32,745 nt of DNA from Sphingopyxis solisilvae (GTDB lineage Bacteria > Pseudomonadota > Alphaproteobacteria > Sphingomonadales > Sphingomonadaceae), in the NCBI RefSeq assembly GCF_015475875.1, contig NZ_JADKYM010000028.1, positions 1-32,745 on the forward strand, read 5' to 3'. A program made the position numbers and the translations under genes. Below, one piece after another: positions 24,237-31,638 of this stretch. How positions within the stretch are numbered: the stretch's first letter is position 1; every line of letters begins with the position of its first letter. The notes under the pieces are model-generated. The model worked only from the letters and a program-made list of their open reading frames with translations, did not search any database and was not told where the DNA came from.

Positions 24237-24974
24237 ATGGCTACTGCTATTCGCCTCGCCCGCGGCGGCTCGAAAAAGCGTCCCTATTACAAGATCGTCG
24301 TTGCCGACTCGCGCAGCCCGCGCGACGGCCGCTTCATCGAACGCATCGGCAGCTACAACCCGCTGCTCGCCAAGGACGATCCGGAGCGGATCAAGCTTGA
24401 CGCCGATCGCGCCAAGCATTGGCTGAGCGTCGGCGCCCAGCCGAGCGACCGCGTCGCCCGCTTCCTCGACGCCGCCGGTGTCCAGGAACGCGCCGCACGC
24501 AACAACCCCAACAAGGCCGTCCCGGGCGAAAAGGCCAAGGAACGCGCCGAGGAAAAAGCCCAGAAGCTGGCTGACGCCGAAGAAGCCGCAGCCGCTGCTG
24601 CCGCCGCTCCGGCGCCCGAACCCGAAGCAGTCGAAGAAGCTGCTCCCGCTGAAGAAGCTGCCGCCGAAGCGCCTGCCGCCGAAGCGCCTGCCGCCGAAGC
24701 GCCTGCCGCCGAAGCGCCTGCCGCCGAAGCGCCTGCCGCCGAAGCGCCTGCCGCCGAAGAAGCTGCCGCACCCGAAGCTGCGGAATCGGATGCCACCGGT
24801 TCGGTGAAGAGCGAAGCGACCGCCGAAGCGGTGGCCGAAGCCGTCGCCGACGAAGTGCCTGCCGACGCGACCGCCGAAGATGCGACCGCGATCGCCGAAG
24901 AAGTCGCCGAAGGCGGCCCGGTCGCTGCCGAAGCTGAAGAAGCCCCGGCTGGCGAAGAAGAAGCCAAGGCCTAA
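24237..24974 (+). CDS. rpsP: 30S ribosomal protein S16 with long acidic C-terminal tail
   Basis: The first 85 residues are ordinary S16 ([34 protein letters not shown]), a protein of the 30S body needed for assembly. Residues 86-245 form a tail made almost only of Ala, Glu, Pro, Lys and Val, ending EEAKA. Six perfect AAEAP units lie at 142-171, encoded by a 15-bp tandem repeat. Extended S16 tails are known in alphaproteobacteria, but 160 residues is long. The tail should be disordered and strongly acidic on the ribosome surface. The ATG has AAAGGAAAA upstream. The 52-bp gap after ffh is AT-rich and carries two copies of TTTCAGTTT (24196, 24209). rimM starts 3 bases after the stop. Confidence 0.97.
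   Translation: MATAIRLARGGSKKRPYYKIVVADSRSPRDGRFIERIGSYNPLLAKDDPERIKLDADRAKHWLSVGAQPSDRVARFLDAAGVQERAARNNPNKAVPGEKAKERAEEKAQKLADAEEAAAAAAAAPAPEPEAVEEAAPAEEAAAEAPAAEAPAAEAPAAEAPAAEAPAAEAPAAEEAAAPEAAESDATGSVKSEATAEAVAEAVADEVPADATAEDATAIAEEVAEGGPVAAEAEEAPAGEEEAKA
24660..24749 (+). repeat. Six-copy 15-bp tandem repeat in rpsP
   Basis: Six identical copies of GCCGCCGAAGCGCCT run head to tail, followed by a degenerate seventh (24750-24764). The unit is a multiple of three, so gain or loss of copies keeps the frame and changes the S16 tail length by five residues per unit. Confidence 0.97.
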
Positions 24975-24977
24975 GCC

Positions 24978-25472
24978 TTGTCACGCGCCGATCGCCCCGT
25001 CACCCTGGCCGCCATCGCCGGCGCGCACGGGGTGCGGGGCGAGGTGCGGCTGAAACTGTTCGGCGAAGGCGCGGAGGCTCTCCGCGCCTTTTCCGTTTTC
25101 GACGCGGGCAACCGCCGGCTAACCCTGAAATCGGTGCGCCCCGCCAATCAGGGCGCCGTCGCAACCTTCGCCGAAATCACCGACCGCAGCGCCGCCGAAG
25201 CTTTGCGCGGCACTCTGCTCACCGTCCCGCGTTCGGCGCTGCCGCCGCTGGCCGGGGGCGAATATTATTACCACGACCTGATCGGCCTGCCGTGCGTGTC
25301 GACCGACGGCCTTGCGGTGGGCGAGGTGGTCGCGATCGACAATTTCGGCGCGGGCGACATCCTCGAAATCGCCAAGCCCGACGGTAAACGCTTCATGGTA
25401 CCGATGAACGTGCGCGCGGTGCCGACATGGAACGACGACGGCATGACAATCGACGCGGCATTCGTCGAATAG
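24978..25472 (+). CDS. rimM: Ribosome maturation factor RimM
   Basis: RimM binds S19 and helps mature the 3' domain of 16S rRNA in the 30S subunit. The 164-residue protein shows both beta-barrel parts: the RimM N domain (LAAIAGAHGVRGEVRLKLF, FAEITDRSAAEALRGTLL) and the PRC-like C domain (YYYHDLIGLPCVSTDGLAVG, KRFMVPMNVRAVP). The start codon is TTG at 24978, with AAGG 8 bases before it inside the end of rpsP; no ATG fits. In most proteobacteria trmD follows directly; here 4.9 kb of unrelated genes intervene. Confidence 0.95.
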   Translation: MSRADRPVTLAAIAGAHGVRGEVRLKLFGEGAEALRAFSVFDAGNRRLTLKSVRPANQGAVATFAEITDRSAAEALRGTLLTVPRSALPPLAGGEYYYHDLIGLPCVSTDGLAVGEVVAIDNFGAGDILEIAKPDGKRFMVPMNVRAVPTWNDDGMTIDAAFVE

Positions 25473-25548
25473 GCAACCGGTATCTCATCGCCCGTTGCCG
25501 CCGCTGTGGCGCGCTGATAGCGTCCCCGCACCATAGGGGAGGCAGAAC

Positions 25549-27057
25549 ATGAGTTGGACTTCGGGCTTGGCTTTGACATTGCTGCTGGCGGCGCCGTTGT
25601 CCGCGTTCGCGCAGGATGCCCCGCCCAAAACCCTCGCGCAAATCACCCCCGAAATCGACGCGCTGTTCGCCCGATATCAGGCCGACGCGCATATTCCCGG
25701 CATGGCGTACGGCGTCGTCAAGGATGGCAAGCTGGCCTATGTAAAGGGTGTCGGGGTCCAGAACCTCGACGACAAGAGCGCCGTCACTGCCGACAGCCGG
25801 TTCCGCATCGCGTCGATGACCAAGGCGTTCACCGCGCTCGCGATCCTCAAGCTGCGCGACGATGGCAAGCTGCACCTCGACGACCTCGCCGAAGACCATG
25901 TCCCCGAAATGAAGGGCTGGGTCTATCCGACCACCGACAGCCCGCGTATCCGGGTGCGCGACCTGCTCCACCATGTCGGCGGGCTGGTGACCGACGACCC
26001 GTGGGGCGACCGGCAACAGATATTGCCGCAGGATGATTTTACGAGGATGATCGCCGCCGGCGTGCCGTTCAGCCGCGCGCCGCAGTCGGCGTTCGAATAC
26101 TCCAACTATGGCTATGCGCTGCTTGGGCGGATCATCGCCAACGCGTCGGGCATGGATTATGCCGATTATGTCCGGCAGGCGATCCTGACCCCGCTCGGCA
26201 TGACGAGCAGCGGTTTCGACGTGACAAAGACGCCCAAGGCCCATTACGCCCGCGGCTATCGCTGGGAAAATGAGCGCTGGTCGCCGGAACCCGAGATGAT
26301 CGACGGCGCCTTCAACGCGATGGGCGGCATGCAGGTCAGCGCCAACGACTATGCCAAATGGGTCGCCTTCCTGCTGTCGGCTTGGCCGCCGCGCGACGAC
26401 GCCGACACCGGCCCGGTCAAGCGCGCGACCGTGCGCGAGATGGTGCAGGGCCTCAATTTCATGTCCGTTGCCAACCGGATCGGCACCAGCGGCGCCAGCG
26501 CCTGCAAACAGGCCGCCGCTTATGCGATGGGCTGGCGCGTCGCGCAGGACTGCGACCTCGGGCTGACGCTGGCGCACGGCGGCGGCTATCCCGGCTATGG
26601 CAGCCATGTGATGCTGATGCCCGACCATGGTGTCGGGGTGTTCGCGCTGTCGAACCGCACCTATGCCGGACCGTCGGCGCCCGCGTGGGATGCGGCGGTG
26701 GCGATGGACAAAGCCGGGTTGCTGACCGGCCGCGCGCAGCCGGTGACGCCCGCCGTTGCCGATGCGTTTGCCGCGGCGCGGGCTGCTTATGCCGCGGGCA
26801 ATCTGGCGCCGCTCGACGGCAAGCTGGCGATGAATTTTCTCATGGACCGCTCGGCGGCGAACTGGGCGGCCGAACTCGCGCGGCTCAGGGCAGAGGTGGG
26901 CGATTGCCCGATCGCCGAACCGCTGGCACCGACCGGAGCCTTGTCGGCGGCGTTCCGCCTGATCTGCGACCGGGGCAAGCTCGACGGGATGCTGCTCCTG
27001 GCGCCGACGAGCCCGGCGACGGTGCAGGCGCTGCGCTTTCGCGTCGTGACGCCCTGA
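25549..27057 (+). CDS. Secreted serine hydrolase, class C beta-lactamase family
   Basis: A 502-residue member of the beta-lactamase/DD-peptidase/esterase fold. Signal peptide 1-21 ends AFA before Gln22, so it is periplasmic or exported. The active-site triad of motifs is complete: SMTK (Ser89-Lys92), YSN (184-186) and HGG (343-345). The C-terminal 100 residues are an extra helical part. Whether it cleaves beta-lactams, D-Ala peptides or esters cannot be told; the HGG in place of KTG suggests esterase or peptidase rather than AmpC. The ATG is preceded by AGGGGAGG. It lies in the block that separates rimM from trmD and ends 9 bases from the convergent cyclase gene. Confidence 0.92.
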   Translation: MSWTSGLALTLLLAAPLSAFAQDAPPKTLAQITPEIDALFARYQADAHIPGMAYGVVKDGKLAYVKGVGVQNLDDKSAVTADSRFRIASMTKAFTALAILKLRDDGKLHLDDLAEDHVPEMKGWVYPTTDSPRIRVRDLLHHVGGLVTDDPWGDRQQILPQDDFTRMIAAGVPFSRAPQSAFEYSNYGYALLGRIIANASGMDYADYVRQAILTPLGMTSSGFDVTKTPKAHYARGYRWENERWSPEPEMIDGAFNAMGGMQVSANDYAKWVAFLLSAWPPRDDADTGPVKRATVREMVQGLNFMSVANRIGTSGASACKQAAAYAMGWRVAQDCDLGLTLAHGGGYPGYGSHVMLMPDHGVGVFALSNRTYAGPSAPAWDAAVAMDKAGLLTGRAQPVTPAVADAFAAARAAYAAGNLAPLDGKLAMNFLMDRSAANWAAELARLRAEVGDCPIAEPLAPTGALSAAFRLICDRGKLDGMLLLAPTSPATVQALRFRVVTP

Positions 27058-27066
27058 CGCCCGCCG

Positions 27067-28314
27067 TCACGCCGCCTCGATAAACACCACCCGGTCACGC
27101 CCACTTTCCTTGGCGGCATAGAGGTTGATGTCGGCCGATTTCATCGCCGCGCCGAAACTGGTGCCGCGCCCGATATGGACCAACCCCATGCTGGCGGTCA
27201 CCGGTCGTTCGAGCAGCGGCACCATCTGTTTGACATAGGCACCGATGCGCTGGCGCAGCCGTTCGGCCTCGGTCGCCACCGCCACGGCGGGGCCGCGGAA
27301 CAGCAGCGCAAATTCCTCGCCGCCGACCCGCGCCGCCAGCGCCGTCCCCGATCCCAATGCGACCCCTGCGGCAAAGATCACCCGGTCGCCGACATCATGG
27401 CCATGATGATCGTTGATCGCCTTGAAATGGTCGAGGTCGACCAGCGCGATCGCCACCGGCGGATCACCGTTGAAACTTTCCTCGATCGCGCGCCGGTTGG
27501 GCAGGCCGGTCAAGGGATCGGTGTGCGCAATGATGCGCATCGCCTCGGCCTGCGCGCGTGCCTCCTGCCGCTCGCGGCGCAGGCGGACGAGGCGGTCGAG
27601 AATGCCGAGCGCGGTGAGCATCACCTCCAGCCCCAGCGCCGGGAACAGCAGGAACAGGAAAGCGTCGAAAGGGCGTCCCAGCACGATGTCGTGGAACAGG
27701 CTGACCCCGTAAACCCCGCCGATGCCGCTCCACGCCGCGGCTTGGTAGCGCGCCGTGCGGCTGCCGCGGCGCAGCGCCATGATGACCGCGGCGGCACATA
27801 ATCCCAGCATCGCGAGCAACAGCATGTTGCGCAGCGCCATATAGGCGGGCGGACAGTCGGCGATCAGCATCGCCGGGGTGGTCGCCAGGATTAACATGGG
27901 CGGCCAGCCAAGCAGGCGGCGGATGCGCGGCCCGACCGTACCCGGTTCCAGATAGCGGCGCAGAAACGGGCCCGACACCACGACGCTCAGGTCGAAAAAG
28001 ATACAGATCCACACCTGCCGCGCAAAACTGTCGGGCGTCAGCCATGGTCCCATCGCCAGCGGTGAAAGCGCGAGAACGAGCGCGAAATAGGACAGCGTGC
28101 GCGCGCTCTGCCAGATCAGAAAGCGTTCGCGCAGCAGGCGGTAAAAGACGCCGTTATAAACCAGCGAAAAGAGCAAAAGTCCCAGAAAGATGCCGGTGAG
28201 GACACCGTCCCACGACATGCTGGTCGCGCTGGCGAACGACGATTGCGCCCGCGCCGGTGCGGCGGCGGCGAACAGCCCCGCGCTTGCCATAGCGATACGT
28301 GCGCCAAGCGCCAT
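27067..28314 (-). CDS. Seven-TM (7TMR-DISM type) diguanylate cyclase
   Basis: A 415-residue inner-membrane protein. A signal peptide (1-23, ending ARA before Gln24) is followed by about seven membrane segments between 36 and 240, the 7TMR-DISM pattern without the extracellular sensor domain, then a helical linker and a GGDEF domain with GGEEF at 331-335 (active form). No RxxD inhibitory site lies upstream of it. It should make cyclic di-GMP; signal unknown. The start is the ATG at 28314, because GGGGG precedes it and the signal peptide begins there; an ATG 15 bases earlier has no site. Convergent with the serine hydrolase gene. Confidence 0.9.
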   Translation of the reverse strand: MALGARIAMASAGLFAAAAPARAQSSFASATSMSWDGVLTGIFLGLLLFSLVYNGVFYRLLRERFLIWQSARTLSYFALVLALSPLAMGPWLTPDSFARQVWICIFFDLSVVVSGPFLRRYLEPGTVGPRIRRLLGWPPMLILATTPAMLIADCPPAYMALRNMLLLAMLGLCAAAVIMALRRGSRTARYQAAAWSGIGGVYGVSLFHDIVLGRPFDAFLFLLFPALGLEVMLTALGILDRLVRLRRERQEARAQAEAMRIIAHTDPLTGLPNRRAIEESFNGDPPVAIALVDLDHFKAINDHHGHDVGDRVIFAAGVALGSGTALAARVGGEEFALLFRGPAVAVATEAERLRQRIGAYVKQMVPLLERPVTASMGLVHIGRGTSFGAAMKSADINLYAAKESGRDRVVFIEAA

Positions 28315-28406
28315 GCGACCCCCGTCCATTCGATCGGGAACGCTAGGCGCGAAGCGGCTGATTTTTGGTTAACGGTGCGCTCACCGTTTGCCGGGCCGCC
28401 GATGGC

Positions 28407-28471
28407 GCGAAGTTTGTCGAAGGGCACCGGGAGAGGGGGCCGCGGCGGGGACTCCCTTCGACAAACTTCGC
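28407..28471. repeat. 18-bp perfect inverted repeat
   Basis: Bases 28407-28424 and 28454-28471 are perfect reverse complements (GCGAAGTTTGTCGAAGGG and partner), separated by 29 GC-rich bases; the match extends outward with one mismatch. It lies between the cyclase gene and the 54-codon gene and could form a large hairpin after the latter. It looks like a dispersed element (CTTCGACAAACTTC type). Confidence 0.8.
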
Positions 28472-28504
28472 GTCATCGACGGCGGGGCGCGGTCGGCGGC
28501 ACGA

Positions 28505-28669
28505 TCAGATATGCCGGCCGGGAACGCCGATGCGCGAACGGACATGGGCCTCGCGGCGGCGGCGCACCCGCGTGACGGCGCCCGCCAGCGCAACAAAGCA
28601 ACGATCGAGATCGTCGCAGAACCCCTTGTGACCCTCGTTCCAGGTCCGCATCCAGATTTCGTCATTCAT
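28505..28669 (-). CDS. Hypothetical small protein (54 aa) divergent from the LysR gene
   Basis: Reading the minus strand from an ATG at 28669 gives 54 residues beginning MNDEIWMRTWNEGHKGFCDD and ending GRHI before TGA at 28507-28505. A good ribosome site AAAGGAAA stands 7 bases upstream. The product is a short amphipathic, Trp/His/Asp-containing N-terminal half and an Arg-rich C-terminal half (RVRRRREAHVRSR); no signal peptide or membrane segment. I do not recognise the family. The strong ribosome site, divergent position next to a LysR regulator 103 bases away, and the dyad between the two support it being a real gene. Confidence 0.6.
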   Translation of the reverse strand: MNDEIWMRTWNEGHKGFCDDLDRCFVALAGAVTRVRRRREAHVRSRIGVPGRHI

Positions 28670-28748
28670 GGTCAGTTTCCTTTCATCGTGACGCCGCCCA
28701 AATGCGCTTTGGTGGCGCCGATCGCCAACAAAAGCTTTGCGCTATATC

Positions 28749-28763
28749 ATAAGTTGACCTTAT
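28749..28763. promoter_or_regulatory. Putative LysR-type operator (T-N11-A dyad)
   Basis: ATAAG-N5-CTTAT at 28749-28763 is a perfect 5-bp dyad with the T-N11-A form favoured by LysR-type regulators. It lies 9 bases before the LysR ATG in an AT-rich stretch and 80 bases from the start of the divergent small gene. This is the usual place for joint autoregulation and target control. Confidence 0.5.
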
Positions 28764-28771
28764 ATATCGCG

Positions 28772-29692
28772 ATGAGCCGCATTCCGCCCCTCGCCGCTGT
28801 CCGTGCCTTTGAAGCGGCTGCCAGATTGCAGAATTTTTCGCGCGCGGCGGAAGAGCTCGGGCTGACGCAGGCGGCGGTCAGCTATCAAATCCGCCAATTG
28901 GAAGACCGGCTCGGCCGCGCCCTGTTTGTACGCGAAAAAGGCCGGGTGCGGCTGTCGGAAACCGGCCAGCGGTTGCTCCCGGCGATCAGCGGCGCTTTTG
29001 CCGCGATGGCCGATGCCTTTGCCGCGCTGGGCGCCGACGAGGCCGATGTGCTGACGATCGACGCGGTGACGAGTTTCGGTGGCGCCTGGCTTGCCTCGCG
29101 CATCGGTCGTTTCCAGCTGGCCTATCCCGATCTGGCAGTGCGTCTGTCGATGTCGAACCGGATCATCGATTTCGACGCGTCGAACGTCGATGTTGCCATC
29201 CGCATCGGCAGGGGCGACTGGTCCGGATTGCGGGTCGACTTTCTAATGCGTCAGGCGATCGCTCCGATCTGCTCGCCGGCCTTTGTCGCCGCCGAGCGGC
29301 TTGCCGAGCCCGCGGACCTGTTGCGCGTCGAGCGCCTGGCCCCGAACGACAGCTGGTGGGCCGACTGGTTCGCGACCGCGGGCGTCCAGACGCCGCCGCC
29401 CCCGACGCGGAGAGGCATCGAACTCGACAGCCAGCTGCAGGAAGCCAGCGCGGTGCAGGCGGGCTTCGGCATTGCGATGATGACCCCGCTTTACTGGCAG
29501 GCCGAAATCGACAGCGGACGATTGGTTCAACCGTTCGACATAGCGCACGACACCGGCCGCGGCCTGTGGCTCGTCCACCGCGAAAACCGCGTCGGGGTCC
29601 GCAAGATCGAACGCTTCCGCGAATGGCTGCACGCGGAGCTGGCGAGGGATCGCGACCGGTACCCCGAGGCGCTGTGGCGGCCGCTTGAGTAA
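28772..29692 (+). CDS. LysR family transcriptional regulator (GcvA-like)
   Basis: A 306-residue regulator with the N-terminal winged helix at about 1-60 (IPPLAAVRAFEAAARLQNFS, RAAEELGLTQAAVSYQIRQL) and a periplasmic-binding-protein-like effector domain from about 90. The opening PPLAAVRAFEAAARL and the 'SYQIRQLE' turn are those of the GcvA/AmpR subgroup. The effector is unknown. The start is the ATG at 28772 (MSRIPPL), since the frame upstream is only a shadow. A dyad fitting a LysR box lies just ahead, and the divergent neighbour is the 54-codon gene. AmpR-type regulators control beta-lactamases, and a serine hydrolase is 1.7 kb away, but it is not adjacent. Confidence 0.92.
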   Translation: MSRIPPLAAVRAFEAAARLQNFSRAAEELGLTQAAVSYQIRQLEDRLGRALFVREKGRVRLSETGQRLLPAISGAFAAMADAFAALGADEADVLTIDAVTSFGGAWLASRIGRFQLAYPDLAVRLSMSNRIIDFDASNVDVAIRIGRGDWSGLRVDFLMRQAIAPICSPAFVAAERLAEPADLLRVERLAPNDSWWADWFATAGVQTPPPPTRRGIELDSQLQEASAVQAGFGIAMMTPLYWQAEIDSGRLVQPFDIAHDTGRGLWLVHRENRVGVRKIERFREWLHAELARDRDRYPEALWRPLE

Positions 29693-29717
29693 TCGTCTCG
29701 ACAGCCGGTGTCGCAAT

Positions 29718-29738
29718 GTATATACATGATGTATATAC
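29718..29738. promoter_or_regulatory. Perfect 21-bp palindromic operator of vapBC
   Basis: Arms GTATATACAT (29718-29727) and ATGTATATAC (29729-29738) flank a single G. Each arm also contains the self-complementary GTATATAC. The AT-rich palindrome stands 10 bases before the antitoxin ATG, the classic place where VapB/VapC complexes bind to repress their own promoter. It strongly contrasts with the GC-rich surroundings. Confidence 0.8.
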
Positions 29739-29748
29739 GGAGCCGTCC

Positions 29749-30036
29749 ATGACCAAAGAATATCGTGCCAAAGTATTCAAATCGGGCAACTCGCTCGCGC
29801 TGCGTCTGCCTAAGGCGCTGGGGATCGAGGACGGGACCGAGATGATTGTCCGTGAAGAGCGCGGCAAGTTCCGTTTTGAACCGGCCAACAAGCCAAAAGC
29901 CAAAATCGACATCAGCGGCTTTGCTGGGAAGGCGCCAGGTCTCAAACTCGCGCCGCGCGAGGATTTCGAGGAACGCCCGAGCACCATTGCCGCCCGTGAG
30001 GCGGCGAAACTGGCCGAGGCGGTCAAGAAGGCGTGA
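29749..30036 (+). CDS. vapB: VapB-type antitoxin (AbrB/MazE fold)
   Basis: A 95-residue antitoxin. Residues 1-45 form a swapped-hairpin AbrB DNA-binding domain (YRAKVFKSGNSLALRLPKAL, then GIEDGTEM), which should bind the palindrome ahead. The C-terminal half (APREDFEERPSTIAAREAAK) is the flexible toxin-binding arm. The start is the ATG at 29749 with GGAG 6 bases before; an upstream ATG falls inside the palindrome. Its stop overlaps the toxin start (GTGA). Confidence 0.9.
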   Translation: MTKEYRAKVFKSGNSLALRLPKALGIEDGTEMIVREERGKFRFEPANKPKAKIDISGFAGKAPGLKLAPREDFEERPSTIAAREAAKLAEAVKKA

Positions 30037-30413
30037 TCCGCTATCTGATCGACGCCAATTCGGCGGTTTATGCAATGGATGTCGGGCATGAGGTGCTGAC
30101 GGCGCGGATCGCGGATTGCTCGCCTGGCGAGATTGCAATGTCGACCGTCAGCTATGCCGAGGTCGCTTATGGCACCTACGTAGGTAAGCCGCCGCCGCCC
30201 GAGATACTTGAGGCTTTCGTAGCAGCCATCCCGCTTGTTGCCTTCGACGAAGCCGCAGCGCGCGAATATGCGCGTCTTCCCTTCAAACGGGCGCGTTTCG
30301 ATCGCTTGCTCGCTGCCCACGCGCTCGGCATCGGCGCCGCCGTGATCACCAACAACGAAGCCGACTTCGCCGACGTGCCGGGGCTGACGGTCGAGAATTG
30401 GACGTTGCCATGA
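30033..30413 (+). CDS. vapC: VapC-type PIN-domain toxin
   Basis: A 126-residue PIN-domain ribonuclease. The acidic site residues are visible: Asp7 (YLIDANS), Glu43 (SYAEVAYG), Asp90 ([12 protein letters not shown]) and Asp111 (TNNEADF), so the enzyme appears intact. VapC toxins cleave tRNA or rRNA; this one's target is unknown. The start codon is GTG at 30033, sharing four bases with the vapB stop. At the other end, its stop codon shares four bases with the ATG of trmD (ATGA at 30410-30413), so toxin and tRNA methyltransferase are probably translated from one message. Confidence 0.9.
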   Translation: MIRYLIDANSAVYAMDVGHEVLTARIADCSPGEIAMSTVSYAEVAYGTYVGKPPPPEILEAFVAAIPLVAFDEAAAREYARLPFKRARFDRLLAAHALGIGAAVITNNEADFADVPGLTVENWTLP

Positions 30414-31147
30414 CCTTCACCGCCGTCCCGCTGACCCTTTACCCCGACATGTTCCCCGGCCCGCTTGGCCACAGCATGGCGGGGCGGGCGCTCGAAAGCG
30501 GGACGTGGAATTGCGCGCCGGTGCAGATCCGCGATTTCGCGACCGACAAGCATCGCACCGTCGACGATACGCCCGCGGGCGGCGGAGCGGGGATGGTGCT
30601 CAAGGCCGATGTGCTGGCGGCGGCGGTCGACCATGCGGTCGCGGCGCATCCCGGGCTGCCGGTGCTGGCGATGACCCCGCGCGGGACGCCGATCACGCAG
30701 GCGCGGGTGCGCGACCTCGCGGCCGGTCCCGGCGCGATCATCCTGTGCGGCCGGTTCGAGGGATTCGACGAACGCATTTTCGACGCGCGCCCGATCAAGC
30801 AGGTGTCGATGGGCGATATCATCCTGTCGGGCGGCGAGATGGGCGCCCTGCTCCTCCTCGATGCTTGCATTCGCCTGCTTCCCGGCGTAATGGGCGCGGC
30901 TTGCAGCGGCGACGACGAATCGTTCGAAAACGGTTTGCTCGAATATCCGCACTATACCCGGCCCGTTCATTGGGAAGGGCGCACGATCCCCGAAGTGCTG
31001 CGATCGGGGGATCATGCGAAGATCGCCGCCTGGCGGAAACACCAGGCGGAAGTGACAACACGGTTACGCAGGCCGGACCTTTGGGAGCGCCATGAGGGCG
31101 CTCGGGACCGACCTGCCTCTGGCGCGCGGCAAAAGAAGAAGGACTAG
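30410..31147 (+). CDS. trmD: tRNA (guanine-N1-)-methyltransferase TrmD
   Basis: TrmD methylates G37 of tRNAs to prevent frameshifting; it is essential in most bacteria. The 245-residue protein has the SPOUT trefoil-knot signature [13 protein letters not shown] and [20 protein letters not shown], and the C-terminal domain with [20 protein letters not shown]. The start is the ATG at 30410 ([17 protein letters not shown]), matching the family N-terminus, and it overlaps the vapC stop. No ribosome site better than weak is seen, so it may rely on vapC translation. rplS follows 4 bases after the stop. Confidence 0.97.
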   Translation: MTFTAVPLTLYPDMFPGPLGHSMAGRALESGTWNCAPVQIRDFATDKHRTVDDTPAGGGAGMVLKADVLAAAVDHAVAAHPGLPVLAMTPRGTPITQARVRDLAAGPGAIILCGRFEGFDERIFDARPIKQVSMGDIILSGGEMGALLLLDACIRLLPGVMGAACSGDDESFENGLLEYPHYTRPVHWEGRTIPEVLRSGDHAKIAAWRKHQAEVTTRLRRPDLWERHEGARDRPASGARQKKKD

Positions 31148-31151
31148 AGGC

Positions 31152-31529
31152 ATGAACCTCATCCAGACGATCGAAGCCGAAGAAATTGCCAAAGCGGCAA
31201 AGACCATTCCGACCTTTCGCCCCGGCGACACGCTGAAAGTCGGCGTGAAGGTGGTCGAAGGCGAACGCACCCGCGTCCAGAATTTCGAAGGCGTGTGCAT
31301 CGCACGCTCGAACAAGGGCATGGGCTCCAACTTCACCGTGCGCAAAATGTCGTTCGGCGAAGGTGTCGAGCGCGTGTTCCCGCTCTATTCGCCCAACATC
31401 GACAGCATTACCGTCATCCGCAAGGGTGCCGTGCGTCGTGCGAAGCTTTACTATCTGCGCGGGCGCACTGGTAAATCGGCGCGTATTGCGGAGCGCCGCG
31501 ATTACCGGTCGGAAGCCGGCGAAGGCTAA
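31152..31529 (+). CDS. rplS: 50S ribosomal protein L19
   Basis: L19 sits at the 30S-50S interface. The 125-residue protein shows the family start [12 protein letters not shown], the [20 protein letters not shown] stretch, the [12 protein letters not shown] core and [15 protein letters not shown]. Start at ATG 31152 behind AGAGG; a longer reading from 31092 is inside trmD and rejected. A strong terminator follows at 31567. Confidence 0.98.
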   Translation: MNLIQTIEAEEIAKAAKTIPTFRPGDTLKVGVKVVEGERTRVQNFEGVCIARSNKGMGSNFTVRKMSFGEGVERVFPLYSPNIDSITVIRKGAVRRAKLYYLRGRTGKSARIAERRDYRSEAGEG

Positions 31530-31566
31530 GGAGAGCTTCTCTCACCCAAAGCCGAAACAGCTTTCC

Positions 31567-31607
31567 AAAACGACCGGTTCCGCCAACAGGCAGAACCGGT
31601 CGTTTTT
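31567..31607 (+). terminator. Strong terminator after rplS
   Basis: A 14-bp stem (31567-31580 with 31593-31606, GAACCGGTCGTTTT type) with a 12-base loop and five T. It closes the trmD-rplS end of the cluster before asd. Confidence 0.93.
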
Positions 31608-31638
31608 CATTTCAGCATCAGCATAAAGGGCATAACAA

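Noticed and set aside
24353..24967. 204-codon minus-strand frame opposite rpsP
   Set aside because: An Ala/Ser/Gly repeat product created by the complement of the tandem repeat; not a gene.
28381..28665. 94-codon minus-strand frame overlapping the 54-codon gene
   Set aside because: It has no ribosome site and crosses the inverted repeat; the 54-codon frame has the good site and better composition.
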